This document shows, one piece after another, positions 11,205 through 23,262 of a stretch of 64,000 nucleotides of DNA. The DNA is taken from positions 11,687,782-11,751,781 of the forward strand of contig CM055108.1 in assembly GCA_029204225.1 (NCBI GenBank), written 5' to 3'. The notes under the pieces are model-generated. The model did not search any database. It saw nothing but the letters and a program-made list of their open reading frames with translations, and was not told the origin of the DNA. Made by a program: the position numbers and the translations under genes. Source of the stretch: Diphasiastrum complanatum (Eukaryota > Streptophyta > Lycopodiopsida > Lycopodiales > Lycopodiaceae). How positions within the stretch are numbered: the first letter of the stretch is position 1; each line of letters begins with the position of its first letter.

Positions 11205-12343
11205 ATCATCTACGAAATCGAACATACTGAGTGGGTCTCCCCAATTGTCATCGTTCCTAAGAAAAATGGAAAACTCCGGATCTGTGTCAATTTTAAGAAA
11301 CTTAATGTCGTCACGGAACGTGATCATTTTCCATTACCTTTCGGAGAATCCATCTTAGAAAATCTAGCAGGAGATGAGGCCTATTCCTTTTTAGATGGCT
11401 TTAGCGGATACAATATGATCCAAATTGTTGAAGAAGATCAACGTAAAATATCTTTTGCCACAAAATGGGAAACCTTCTGTTGGAAAGTCATGCCTTTTGG
11501 TCTCTGTAATGCTCCTAGCACTTTCCAACGTGTTCTACAAGCTGTCTTTTCTCAACAGATGGGCTATACCCTAGAAGTTTACTTGGATGATTTAGGTGCA
11601 CATTCAGAAGAAACATGACACCTGTCTATGCTTGAGAAAATTTTTATCCAATGTCAACACCTCGACATCTCCTTGAATCCTAAAAACTGCCTAATCTGGG
11701 TAACACACAGTAATGTGTTAGGACATATCATTTCAAAAAATGGCATCACAACTGACCCCAAAAAGATCCTAATCATTCAAAATCTACCGGAACCACACAT
11801 CATCCGCGAAGTGTATTCTTTCCTTGGCCACACCAACTACTATCGTTGCTTTATTTTTGACTTTGCTAATAAAGCACGCTTTATCCACAAAGTAGCTGCT
11901 GTCCCCAAATGGACTCATGAATTACATGTCGCATGGCAATCAACTCAAAGAAGCCCTTACCAATGCACCTATCCTCTAGGCTCTTGATTATTCCAAGGAA
12001 TTTCATGTGCATACTGATGCATCTAAGTATGCCATTGGAGAAGTGCTCACCCAACCGGGAGAATTCAGAAAGGATTATCCAATCTGATTTCCTAGTAGAC
12101 AATTGATACCTGCTGAAGTCAACTATACCACTACTGAGCATGAAGCTTTGGCAATGGTATATGCGGTTCAGAAGTTTCATCATTATCTACTGGAAAAAGT
12201 TTTTGCCTTCTTCACTAATCATCAAGCACTACTATATCTCATTAACAAGACTTGCACGATCGGTCGTATTACTCAATGGATCCTATTACTACACGAATAT
12301 GAGTTTAGGATCGTGGTTTGAAAGGACGTTCAACATTTTTTAG
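11205..12343 (+). pseudogene. Gypsy reverse transcriptase and RNase H remnant, unit 2
   Basis: Same motifs as unit 1, with SFLDGFSGYN, KVMPFGLCNAPSTFQRV and VYLDD (about 11572-11592), then RNase H with HTDASKYAIGEV and TEHEALAMVYAV. It shares with units 1 and 3 the TGA after EET, the frameshift before the RNase H segment, the TAG before DYSKEF (unit 2 reads TCTTGA beyond it) and the TGA after DYPI. Confidence 0.85.
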
Positions 12344-13068
12344 TAGACCATCTATCTCGAATCTCTAACCTACCCACCCCAAATCAAGGCGTCAACGATG
12401 ATTTACCCGATGCCATCTTATTTCAGTTGACTCTACACCCATTTGGGCCAAGGAAATCATAGAATATTTAACTTCAGGACGGATGGATCCATCTCTAAAC
12501 CTGAACAACGTGTGGTGGTCCTCAAAACCAAACCCTATACGTTAATTGCAGGCCAACTTTACAAGCACGGGTTAGATGGGATTATTCGACATTGTCTTAC
12601 TGAAGGAAAAGTACACTCTGTTATATCCCTCACTCATGAAGGTTTGGAGGAGCTCACTTTTCTTCCGAAATGACTGCTAAGAAAATCCTATTGGCATGAT
12701 TTTGGTGGCCAACCCTCTTTAAAAATATGCACACCTACACTAAGGCCTGTGATGTTTGTCAAAGAACCAAACGATTTCAAAAGACCAACTACATGCCTTT
12801 ACATCCTGTCACAACTGATTAAGCTTTCCAAAAATGTAAAATTGATTATGTTGGACCCATTAGTCCCACTGCTAGACACACCCAATCTCACTATATCGTA
12901 ATAGCTACAGACTATTGTACTAAATGGGTTGAAGCAAGAGTTGTTTGCAATGCTGACGCTTGTTCTACCACAAAATTTTTCTATGAACATGTTATTGTTT
13001 GTTTTGGCTGTCTTCTAGAACTTATCAGCGATAGGGGTACACATTTTCTTAACTCTATCACACAAATC
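12344..13068 (+). pseudogene. Gypsy integrase remnant, unit 2, 5' part
   Basis: Integrase zinc-finger and core segments match unit 1 (CDVCQRTKR, TDYCTKWVEA, SDRGTHFLN). Extra stops are present: GGA to TGA before FWWP (near 12697) and CAA to TAA before AF (near 12819). The core is cut at 13068 by the family B Copia element. The continuation is at 17754. Confidence 0.8.
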
Positions 13069-13805
13069 TGTGAAGAATTGAAAAAGATTATCTATGTTAG
13101 ATATAGGGGTCTTATGTTTTTTACATCAAGCATCTAGGTGTAGGATGTTGATAGGAATAAATTTGGCATAGATGGCAAATTATGCATTTCCACTTGTAAT
13201 GCCACTATTGAGCCAAAATAGAGTAAGAGGCTAAACACTTGCTAATTAGAGTGTAGACAAGTGTAAAGTTTTTGTTTGATGAATTCCAAGAGGTCCAATA
13301 GGATATAGAGGTGGAACCTTGTGAGGTCCAATAGGAAATTGAGGTGTGCTTGAATATAGTCCAATAGAATTAAGAGGTGCATAGATTAATGGTCCAATAG
13401 GATCGAGAGGTGACAAAATGTGGTCCAATCATAGTTAAGCATAGTGGTAGCTCGTGGACCTACTAGTATCATTGTACTCCTCATTTTGAAGTCAATTGAT
13501 TTGGTGATTTCATGGATTTTGTGAGTTATTGGATTTCTAGCTTTCTCTCTCTACCCAAGATCTCTTGATGCATTTTCTCTCTCTACCCGAGGAGAGCAGC
13601 TTGTTTTTACTTAGATTATTTTTTGAATACTTCCCACATGTGTGAGTGAGATTTGGAAGTGATTGAATGCATGTAGTAGTGTGTTTTTGCCATAGGATTC
13701 AAGATTGATCTTGAATCTCAATCTAGTCTTGATCTTGGTGCATCTACACACCTTAGGAGATCACAAGTACATGTAGTGGACAGTCCACACGTGTGAAACT
13801 CAACA
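13069..13805 (+). repeat. 5' LTR of family B Copia element (737 bp)
   Basis: Starts TGTGAAG and ends CAACA. It contains five GTCCAATAG-type motifs with 33-bp spacing (13292-13431) and CACAYGTGTG palindromes near 13634 and at 13786-13795. The 3' LTR differs by a deletion of about 36 bp between two TTTCTCTCTCTACCC copies. Confidence 0.93.
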
Positions 13806-13817
13806 TGGTATCAGAGC
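13806..13817 (+). other. Primer-binding site (initiator tRNA-Met type), family B
   Basis: TGGTATCAGAGC directly after the LTR terminal CA, the usual tRNA-Met primer site of plant Copia elements. Confidence 0.92.
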
Positions 13818-14562
13818 CTACCTAAGGTTACCATGCATTTTGATCCATCTAACTGAAAAGATTTTCATCAATCTTGAGCTAGAAGTTGTCAAGGCCCATT
13901 TTTCTAGCTATCTTGTTCAATCTTGGATCAAAAGAGATCAAAAGGATATTGATTGGGTCTGACCTGGTACTATACAGAATCAGGTGCTCAGACACGTGTG
14001 AGGAACATCCAATTTCAGTTTGGAAGTTCTCTCTCATGTTTGATCCATTTATCTTGCTTGATAGCTTGTTTTGAAGCTATTTTTGTCTAGTTTCTGTTGC
14101 AATCAGTTTCATTCCATTTGGTTGAGCCAATCAAAAGTTATAAGCTTTTGAAGAGGGTTAGGTAGGGCACCTAGACCTGGGTGGACACATTTGGTTTGGT
14201 CAAGAGGTTGCTTGGTTGATCCAAAATCACAGTTGTATGCTTGCCAATCTCATCTATATGTGATCTAGGCATTGTTTTGAGATCTTAGCCATTTTGTTTC
14301 ATGCAATATCATTGTATTTGAGTCAAATTTGGTTTCTTAGTGTATTTCACACGTGCTAAGAGTGTTAGATCCTAACTTTGCCTATACTCCATCATTTGAT
14401 GTCAAATAGATCTTGTTTTAGAGAGATTTGAGTAGCTAGTGAGAATCAATTCACAAATTATTGTAAGATCTTTCATAGGAGGAGATAGTACTCAATTATT
14501 GGATCCTATTGAAAGTGTGTAACAACATTTATTGTTCATCATTTGAGTTTTCTTCACTTCAA

Positions 14563-15273
14563 ATGTCTTCAATGGGTTCATCCTTGTTGGAACCAAGTGA
14601 AAGATTGACCACTTCAAATTATTCAATTTGGAAAATGAGGATGGAGTCCATCTTGATCCTTCAAGACATGATGGACATAGTTCTTGGCCTTGAAGAAGAA
14701 CCACAAGTTCTTCAAGAGGTTCAAAAATACAAAAAGAGAGCTAGGATGGCTCTCCACTACATTAAGATGAATGTCTCTAATGAGATATTGAGGGAGATAG
14801 GTACTTGTACAACAGCCAAAGAAGCTTGGGATTGTCTCAAGACTATCTATGAGGCTAAGAATACCTCTAGGCTTCTCACTCTTAGGAATCAAATCTTTCA
14901 AAGTAGCCAAAAGAGTGATGAGAGTGCATCTAGTTATTTTTTGAGAGTAAAGGATATTCATAGAGAGCTTGCTTGTAATGGTGATTCCATCAATCAAAAT
15001 GAGCTAGTTCAAGTCATTCTCAATGGCTTGAGAAGTGAATTTGATAATCTTGTCCAATCCTATGCCATTAAGGAGGAGCTACCAAGTTTGAAGGCTCTCC
15101 AAAGTGTGCTAATTTCAGAAGAATCAAGACAAGAGTACAAGCTCTTGAGGATGGACAAGCTTTCTCTCACTCATAACGATGGCAAAGCTCTCTTTGCCAA
15201 GGATAAGCACAAAGAGAGGAGCAAGAACCAACATCAACAATCCTCAAGCAAGGACAAAACACTCATCATTTGA
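14563..15273 (+). CDS. gag: Copia family B gag (truncated)
   Basis: The frame begins MSSMGSSLLEPSERL, aligning with the start of the complete family A polyprotein; an in-frame ATG at 14509 would add 18 residues. It gives a typical Copia gag core (NYSIWKMRMESILILQD, AWDCLKTIYEAKNTSR, LRNQIFQSS, LVQVILNGL). The CCHC zinc knuckle that should follow is missing because an internal deletion joins gag to the post-integrase region, and the frame ends at TGA 15271-15273. Such a gag might still assemble particles, but without a knuckle RNA packaging would be doubtful. Confidence 0.75.
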   Translation: MSSMGSSLLEPSERLTTSNYSIWKMRMESILILQDMMDIVLGLEEEPQVLQEVQKYKKRARMALHYIKMNVSNEILREIGTCTTAKEAWDCLKTIYEAKNTSRLLTLRNQIFQSSQKSDESASSYFLRVKDIHRELACNGDSINQNELVQVILNGLRSEFDNLVQSYAIKEELPSLKALQSVLISEESRQEYKLLRMDKLSLTHNDGKALFAKDKHKERSKNQHQQSSSKDKTLII

Positions 15274-17034
15274 AGAGGCCGAGATCAAGAAATCTATGGA
15301 TGCATCATCAATTATTGATTTTGAAGACAATCATGATGTGATGGGGTCGAGATTTGAAGAAGACTCTCCTCGGATTTTTTCACCAAGAAGATCCATGAGA
15401 GATAGATCCGAGCCTAAGAGGCTCTCATATGTTGACAAAGGCAAACAAGTGGATCTTGATTCCACTAATTATGTTTTTTATGTCTCTCATGAAGAGCCAA
15501 AGAATGTACAAGAGGCACTCAATACGAAGGAGTGGTATGATGCCATGAAGCAAGAGTATGATGTATTGATCACCAACAATACTTGGGAGCTTGTGGATCC
15601 TCCTTCCAACAAGCATGTGATTGGTTGCAAGTGGGTATTTCGGATCAAGTTCAATCATGATGGCACCATCAACAAGCATAAAGCAAGATTATGTGCCAAA
15701 GGATTTGCTCAAATCCATGGTCTTATTATGAGGAGACCTTTGCACCCGTTGCAAAGATGGTGACAATAAGAATTCTTATTTCTCTTGCTTGTTTTTTCAA
15801 GTGGAAGGTGTTCCAATTAGATGTATCCAATGCTTTTCTAAATGGTTATCTTGAGGAGGAGATCTATATGGAACAACCTCAAGGATTCATCAAGGATGAG
15901 TCCAAAGTGTGCTTTCTCTTCAAAAGTCTTTATGGACTCAAGCAAGCACCAAGATCATGGTATTCAAGACTTAACTCTTTTCTTATCTCACTAGGATTTA
16001 CTCTTGGTGACTATGATCCTTCCATGTATCTAAAGTTTGTTGATAGCAATATTGTCATTCTTCTAATTTATGTTGATGACATTATTCTTTGTGGAAGTTG
16101 TATCAAGCTAGTTGATGAAACCAAGCTAGCACTTGGATGTGAGTTTAAAATGCAAGATATAGGAGAGATACATTACATCCTAGGCCTAGAAATTGATTTT
16201 TATGAAAATCATGTCTTTATATGCCAATCTAGATATGCTCACTCTATGTTGAAAAAATTCCATATGGAAAATTCTAAGAGCATAGATACTCCAATGGAGC
16301 AAATTGTAAAAGATCCTAATAAAGGTGATGAAAGATCCTTTGAGAACATCACACTTTTTAGGAGTCTTGTAGGCTCCTTGATTTGGCTTACCATTACTAG
16401 GCCCGATCTTAGTTTTTGTGTGCACAAATTGAGTCAATTTATGCAAGAACCTAAGATCCATCATTGGAAGATGGCCAAGAGGATTCTAAGATATGTATCT
16501 TCATCTTGTGATTATGGTCTACTCTATAAAAGTGAAGATCTATCCATTATTGGCTACTCAAATTCGGACTTTGCAAGTGACAAGATGGATCGAAAGTCTA
16601 TTAGTGCATACACTATCTTTCTTGGAGGCAATCTAATATCTTGGCTTTCCAAAAAGCAAGATACTATATCTCTCTCTTCATGTGAGGCCGAGTACAAAGC
16701 ACTCACTACAACTACCAAAGAAGTGCTTTGGATCAAGAGGTTATTAAAGGAACTAAAGTGCATCAAGGAGGATGATCTACCAATGATCAAGTGTGATAAC
16801 ATCTCGGCCCAAGCTCTTGCCAATAATCCCATATTTCATGCAAGAAGCAAGCACATAGAAGTGGCACACCATTTTGTGAGAGAAAAGCTTATTGGAGGAG
16901 AAATCTATTTGGAGCATGTCAACTCGTCCTCTTGTATTGCCGATCTACTCACCAAGCCTTTGAGCAAAAGTGCTTTCATCAAGCATAGATCTAATCTTGG
17001 AGTTATATCAAGATCCATGCTCAAATCTTCATAG
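15262..17034 (+). pseudogene. Copia family B reverse transcriptase-RNase H (frameshifted)
   Basis: The reading frame starts in the segment after integrase (HSSFEEAEIKKS), passes the RT start (NTWELVDPPSNK, CKWVFRIK, HKARLCAKGF) and shifts near 15724. There the sequence has CTTATTATGAG where the related copy at 56.5 kb has CTTGATTATGAG, a one-base deletion. The frame then stays open to 17034 with FQLDVSNAFLNG, EEEIYMEQPQGF, SLYGLKQAPRSWY and the catalytic LIYVDDI (16066-16086). RNase H has DFASDKMDRKS and the C-terminal ADLLTKPLSK. One lesion separates it from a continuous RT-RNase H. Confidence 0.88.
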
Positions 17035-17052
17035 ATAATTTTTTAGGAGGAG

Positions 17053-17753
17053 TGTGAAGAATTGAAAAAGATTATCTATGTTCGATATAGGGGTCTTATA
17101 GTTTTTACATCAAGCATCTAGGTGTAGGATGTTGATAGGAATAAATTTGGCATAGATGGCAAATTATGCATTTCCACTTGTAATGCCACTATTGAGCCAA
17201 AATAGAGTAAGAGGCTAAACACTTGCTAATTAGAGTGTAGACAAGTGTAAAGTTTTTGTTTGATGAATTCCAAGAGGTCCAATAGGATATAGAGGTGGAA
17301 CCTTGTGAGGTCCAATAGGAAATTGAGGTGTGCTTGAATATAGTCCAATAGAATTAAGAGGCGCATAGATTAATGGTCCAATAGGATCGAGAGGTGACAA
17401 AATGTGGTCCAATCATAGTTAAGCATAGTGGTAGATCGTGGAACTACTAGTATCATTGTACTCCTCATTTTGAAGTCAATTGATTTGGTGATTTCATGGA
17501 TTTTGTGAGTTATTGGAAATCTTTCTCTCTCTACCCAAGGAGAGCAGCTTGTTTTTACTTAGATTATTTTTTGAATACTTCCCACACGTGTGAGTGAGAG
17601 TTGGAAGTGATTGAATGCATGTAATAGTGTGTTTTTGCCATAGGATTCAAGATTGATCTTGAATCTCAATCTAGTCTTGATCTTGGTGCATCTACACACC
17701 TTAGGAGATCACAAGTACATGTAGTGGACAGTCCACACGTGTGAAATTCAACA
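17053..17753 (+). repeat. 3' LTR of family B Copia element (701 bp)
   Basis: Preceded by the purine-rich TAGGAGGAG (polypurine tract). Same ends as the 5' LTR, shorter by about 36 bp. Followed by AATC, the target-site copy. Confidence 0.92.
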
Positions 17754-17974
17754 AATCTACTTTTCAAATTTTTTGTGGTACATCGCTAAACTTCCACGGC
17801 TGGCACGATGGAAGCGCGGAGGGGCGACAACGACATATTCTGCTTTTTAATATGTTCACAAATGGGCGGAATATGCACTCGGGTATCCATTACGTAGTTG
17901 TAGATCGTTGGCAGCTTCAACGAAGATTGATCATGTCTAAACGCCTGCCCATGTATCAATCACCTTGCCTTTAA
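17754..17974 (+). pseudogene. Gypsy integrase remnant, unit 2/3 boundary
   Basis: Resumes the integrase sequence cut at 13068 (AATCTACTTTTCAAA onward), passes the stop after FVVHR, and continues in a frame with DGSAEGRQRHILLFNMF. DGSAE sits where the NGQAE motif with the catalytic Glu is expected. The frame remains open to 17974 and ends just before the CT tract. Confidence 0.55.
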
Positions 17975-18002
17975 GTTTGAAGGAAAACACTAGTTTAAGT
18001 TT

Positions 18003-18150
<148 letters not shown>

Positions 18151-18506
18151 GATTCATCCATTTCTCTCGTTCAAAATCTCCATCAGGTGAGTTTGTACAC
18201 ATAATCCTCTTTTCATTTTTTTGAGAGGCCCAAGTGTCATTCATGTGCTAGAGTGCTGCACTCTCAATTACCCATGAGTGCTACATGGAGCATGATGAGG
18301 ATGGGAGAGAGCGAGACGATCGAGGACTTTTTCTAAATGCATGTCAAAAGAAAATAATTAGTGCCTTTCCTTCCACCCTACTCTAGCATAGCGCTGATGA
18401 AAGAGCTATAAATTATACATCAATCTTATGAGTGCATTCTGGAAGATGAATTCCACTGGAGTGACTTTTGGTGATTACCTTCCCCAAACTATTCGGTCCT
18501 AACCAA

Positions 18507-18726
<220 letters not shown>

Positions 18727-19170
18727 TAGACTGATGAGAAAATCGGAAGCAATGGTGAAACCCCATTTGCAAAAATATGGCATACTCTTATGATATTGTA
18801 GAGATCGATCAATGAGTCTACTTGGTGATGAAGTTCTCCTCCGGCTATGTAATTAGGGTAGGACCTGCGAGAAGCAAGATCCAGTGGCTGAATTTGATTG
18901 ATCGAATATGGCTCAACTTAATGGATTAAGCTTGATATTCATGCATGAGCGCTGCTTCTCCAGCTAATTTCCGCCATGCGAGTAGTATGAGAGAGAGATG
19001 GGTGCTAGAGAGATGGAAACGAGAGTGAAGATTATGGAGAGTAGATGAAAAAATTGGACACTCATGATTACTAATTCTCTCTCTCCATTGATCGATCAAA
19101 TGTGAATAATAATAATCATAACAAATAGGATGTGTATCTCATCTCTCCGTCCAAACTCCAATTTTTTTTT

Positions 19171-19175
19171 ATATA

Positions 19176-19236
<61 letters not shown>
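19171..19236. repeat. (TA)n tract, unit 3
   Basis: 66 bp, with one GTGT interruption near 19181. Preceded by a T run and followed by CAGACTCC instead of the AAGTCCAAG of units 1-2. Confidence 0.95.
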
Positions 19237-19240
<4 letters not shown>

Positions 19241-19570
19241 CTCCGGTTAATGTGCCCAGTGGATGCATTTATTTGAAATACACACCGTGGATTATTATTC
19301 TTTATTTCAAACTTTTTTCGCTATTTTTTTTTCGCATTTCTAGTGCAATTTTTTTTACATTTTTGTCAATTTTGTCATTTGGTGGATATACTAAATTTAT
19401 GTAGTTGAGAGACACATCTTCTATTATCCAATGAGAAATAGCCATTTCCAATATTAAAGGCATAACCTATGGTTGATCTCCTATTTTCATGTGCCAAACT
19501 TCTCAATCAAAGGTAAACAAGAATGAGAAAAAGACATCCTTTATATCTATCTTAAAAAGAACAAAAGATA

Positions 19571-20661
19571 ACAAATATGATGACTAATATAATGCACTCG
19601 AAAAATGCCAAATTCTAGCCAAGACTCTGGTGACAAACTGATGAAAATAAATCATGAACGATTCATGACACTCGAATTATTTCTGTTCAAGTTGGATCAA
19701 GCAAGCTCAGTAACACAACCAAACGAAACGAGATGAATTCTAAACAAAAACGAAATGAAGCAAAACTTGCATTGACATTGATTCATGCTAGAAACACAGA
19801 TCACGAAACAACACGAAACGAAACGAAGCGAAAAAGTTTGCGACAAGATCAATCACTCTGTAACGAGACGAGACGAAATATGATGAAACAAAACGAAACT
19901 TTGGTGAGCTCTATAATTGATTTACCCTTATAGCTAAGTGATCGTGAAGCGAAGCAAAGCACAAAGCGAAAGGATTCGCGAACAAGATCAGTTCGTCAGG
20001 AATTCAGATGTAATCGTTGGTCACTGCCGGCTGTATCACTCCTACAATCCTTCAGAGAGTATTCATACACTGTTGGTCTACGTTAACAATTTTGTAGCAT
20101 TCAAGTGTGGAATTAAATGAGCAAGTGAATCAGACACACAAATAGCCGCAGACAAATTTACATTCAAGATCATACAATCATCTAGCTTAATAATGTGCAC
20201 AAGAGCTACAAAATCATCTATTGATTTTTTTGATTCTTCAAGCACTGCATGCGATTTCACGCAGTGCGTTGGCATGAGAAAAATATTTCTCTCACGAATT
20301 CGTGTCTCACTTACTAGCGGACTTGTGGATCTATAGATCCTATGCAAAATTGTCTCGCACGCAAGCGGATGTGTATTCTGAATTTTCATCTTCATGTTTC
20401 TTGTCTTGCTTACTAGCATTAGACTTACTATATTATGCATCAAACATAAAGTATATAGTTGTGTCATGTAACTTCTAGAATAGAGCAATTAAACATCTAC
20501 AACTAATCATGAATTACAAGAGTGGCAAATTAGCCACGATCTAGAATACTCCTCTTGATGCCATGATATCAGATCAAATATCTGTATCCCATGGTACTTG
20601 GTTGATCTTCTTGGCTATTGAGGAGCATGACTGATTTCATGTTTTGTCGTGTCATGTCGGC
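19571..20661. repeat. 1.09-kb block shared by units 3 and 4 only
   Basis: Absent from units 1 and 2, where AAAAGATA runs straight into AAATAGACC. The left part (about 19720-19980) is rich in ACGAAACGAA-type pentamer repeats. The right part includes CATGATATCAGATC and an ATGTCGGC end. No terminal repeats or transposase are visible. In unit 4 the block is intact to 25896; here it is fused early to TATACGATTGAG through the shared GGCT. Confidence 0.6.
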
Positions 20662-20892
20662 TATACGATTGAGTATGTAAGAATCCAATTACCCCAAGCT
20701 CAATGTGAGCCAAACGATAATTCACCCTATGAAGGCCCTGCCCGAACCATCACTCTCTCCTTGAGTGAGACACATGAAAGTAACGAACACATCGTCCACA
20801 TCGGGGCTCATCTCAATCGGGAACAACGAAGAATGCTTGAAAGCTTGTGCGCAAATATCGACATGTCTTCGCGTGGTCTTATAAATACATGA
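20662..20892 (+). pseudogene. Gypsy pre-RT linker fragment, unit 3
   Basis: Only the last part of the linker frame remains (YTIEYVRIQLPQAQ, then HIGAHLNREQRR), ending at the shared TGA after GLINT. The 5' part was lost in the deletion that fused the 1.09-kb block here. Confidence 0.5.
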
Positions 20893-21049
20893 AAGGAGTC
20901 TCACCCCAGGTAGTTGTGCATCATATTTCCCTTAAAGCGGAGTGTGAGACCAACTGCTAGCCGTCCCTACAGATGTAATCTGATCTACAAGGCCAAAATC
21001 AAAGAAAAACTACAATACTTGTTAGATGCATAAATCATCTACGAAATCA

Positions 21050-22150
21050 AACATACTGAAGGGGTCTCTCCAATTGTCATCGTTCCTAAGAAAAATGGAA
21101 ATCTTCGGATCTGTGTCAATTTTAAGAAACTTAATGTCGTCACAAAACGTGATCATTTTCCATTACCTTTCGGAGAATCCATCTTAGAAAATCAGGCAGG
21201 AGATGAGGCCTATTCCTTTTTAGATGGCTTTAGGGGATACAATATGATCCAAATTGCTGAAGAAGATCAACGTAAACTATATTTTGCCACAAAATGGGAA
21301 ACCTTCTGTTGGAAAGTCATGCCTTTTGGTCTCTGTAATGCTCCTAGCACTTTCCAACGTGTTCTACAAGCTGTCTTTTCTCAACAGATGGGCTATACCC
21401 TAGAAGTTTACTTGGATGATTTAGGTGCACATTCAGAAGAAACATGACACCTGTCTATGCTTGAGGAAATTTTTATCCAATGTCAACACCTCGACATCTC
21501 CTTGAATCCTAAAAAATGCCAAATCTAGGTAACACATGGTAATGTGTTAGGACATATCATTTCAAAAAATGGCATCACAACTGACCCCGAAAAGATCCTA
21601 ATCATTCAAAATCTACCAGAACCACATATCATCCGCAAAGTGTATTCTTTCCTTGACCACACCAACTACTATCGTTGCTTTATTTTTGACTTTGCTAATA
21701 AAGCACTCTTAATCCACAAAGTAGCTGTTGTCCTCAAATGGACTGATGAATTACATGTCGCATGGCAATCAACTCAAAGAAGCCCTTACCAATGCACCTA
21801 TCCTCTAGGCTCCTGATTATTCCAAGGAATTCCATGTGCATACTGATGCATCTAAGTATGCCATTGGAGAAGTGCTCACCCAACCGGAAGAATTCAAAAA
21901 AGATTATCCAATCTGATTTCCTAGTGACAATTGATACCTGCTGAAGTCAACTATACCACTACTGAGCATGAAGCTTTGGCAATGGTATATGCGGTTCAGA
22001 AGTTTCATCATTATCTACTAGGAAAAGTTTTTGCCTTCTTCACTGATCATCAAGCACTCCTATATCTCATTAACAAGACTTGCACGATCAGTTGTATTAC
22101 TCAATGGATCCTATTACTACACGAATATGAGTTTATGATTGTGGTTCAAA
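21050..22150 (+). pseudogene. Gypsy reverse transcriptase and RNase H remnant, unit 3
   Basis: RT motifs as in units 1-2 with VYLDD near 21401-21421. Beyond the shared lesions there is a private TAG after CQI (near 21527), a Gly to Arg-like change in SFLDGFRG, and a 1-bp deletion at GTGACAATTG (near 21925). RNase H shows HTDASKYAIGEVLTQ and TEHEALAMVYAV. Its 3' part is better preserved than in unit 1: 21931-22485 is one open frame that runs into the integrase lead. Confidence 0.83.
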
Positions 22151-22913
22151 AAGACACTCAACATTTTTTAGTAGACCATCTATCTCGAATCTCTAACCTA
22201 CCCACCCCAGATCAAGGCCTCAACGATGATTTACCCGATGCCATCTTATTTCAAGTTGACTCTACACCCATTTGGGCCAAGGAAATCATAGAATATTTAA
22301 CTTCAGGGTGGATGGATCCATCTCTAAACCTGAACAATGTGTGGTGGTCCTCAAAACCAAACCCTATACGTTACAAGCAAGGGTTAGATGGAATTATTCG
22401 ACATTGTCTTACTGAAGGCAAAGTACACTCTGTTATATCCCTCACTCATGAAGGTTTGGAGGAGCTCACTTTTCTTCCAAAATGACTGCTAAGAAAATCC
22501 TGTTGGCAGGATTTTGGTGGCCAACCCTCTTTAAAGATACGCACACCTACACTAAGGCCTGTGATGTTTGTCAAAGAACCAAACGATTTCAAAAGACCAA
22601 CTACATGCCTTTACATCCTGTCACAACTGATCAAGCTTTCCAGAAATATAAAACTGATTATGTTGGACCCATTAGTCCCGCTGCTAGACACACCCAATCT
22701 CACTATATCATAATAGCTACAGACTATTGTACTAAATGGGTTGAAGCAAGAGTTGTTCACAATGCAGACGCTTGTTCTACCACAAAATTTTTCTATGAAC
22801 ATGTTATTGTTCGTTTTGGCTCTCTTCTAGAACTTATCAGAGATAGGGGTACACATTTTCTTAACTCTATCACAGCAAATCTACTTTTCAAATTTTTTGT
22901 GGTACATCGCTAA
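22151..22913 (+). pseudogene. Gypsy integrase remnant, unit 3
   Basis: Frame 22482-22913 gives GFWWPTLFKDTHTY, CDVCQRTKR, YVGPISPAARHTQSHY, ATDYCTKWVEA and RDRGTHFLN, ending at the TAA after FVVHR. The Ser before the second catalytic Asp (SDRG in unit 1) is Arg here. A 28-bp gap relative to units 1-2 near 22371 joins two frames upstream. Confidence 0.8.
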
Positions 22914-23126
22914 AGTTCCACGGCTGGCACAATGGAAGCGTGGATGGGCAACAATGACATATTTTTCTTTTTAATATGTTCACAAATGGGCGGAATATGC
23001 ACTCGGGTATCCATTACGTAGCTGTAGATCATTGGCAGCTTCAACAAAGATTGATCATGTCTAAACGCCTGCCCATGTATCAATCACCTTGCCTTTAAGT
23101 TTGAAGGAAAACACTAGTTTAAGTTT

Positions 23127-23262
<136 letters not shown>

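Larger units (their letters stand above)
13069..17753 (+). mobile_element. Ty1/Copia element, family B, internally deleted, nested in Gypsy unit 2
   Basis: LTRs begin TGTGAAGAATTG and end CAACA. The 5' LTR is followed at once by TGGTATCAGAGC. AATC (4-5 bp) flanks both ends, and joining the flanks restores the integrase sequence found in units 1 and 3. Gag and RT-RNase H are present. The zinc knuckle, protease and integrase are missing: gag runs directly into the region that in the related element at 56 kb follows integrase. It is therefore non-autonomous. The RT also has a 1-bp deletion. Confidence 0.92.

Noticed and set aside
13246-13428. Minus-strand 60-codon frame with a Pro-Ile-Gly repeat (also 17230-17412 and 58032-58214)
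   Set aside because: It arises from the 33-bp CCAAT repeat in the family B LTR.
20325-20345. GGATCTATAGATCC palindrome as a regulatory site
   Set aside because: A single 14-bp palindrome that reads GGATCTATAAATCC in unit 4; nothing around it suggests a function.
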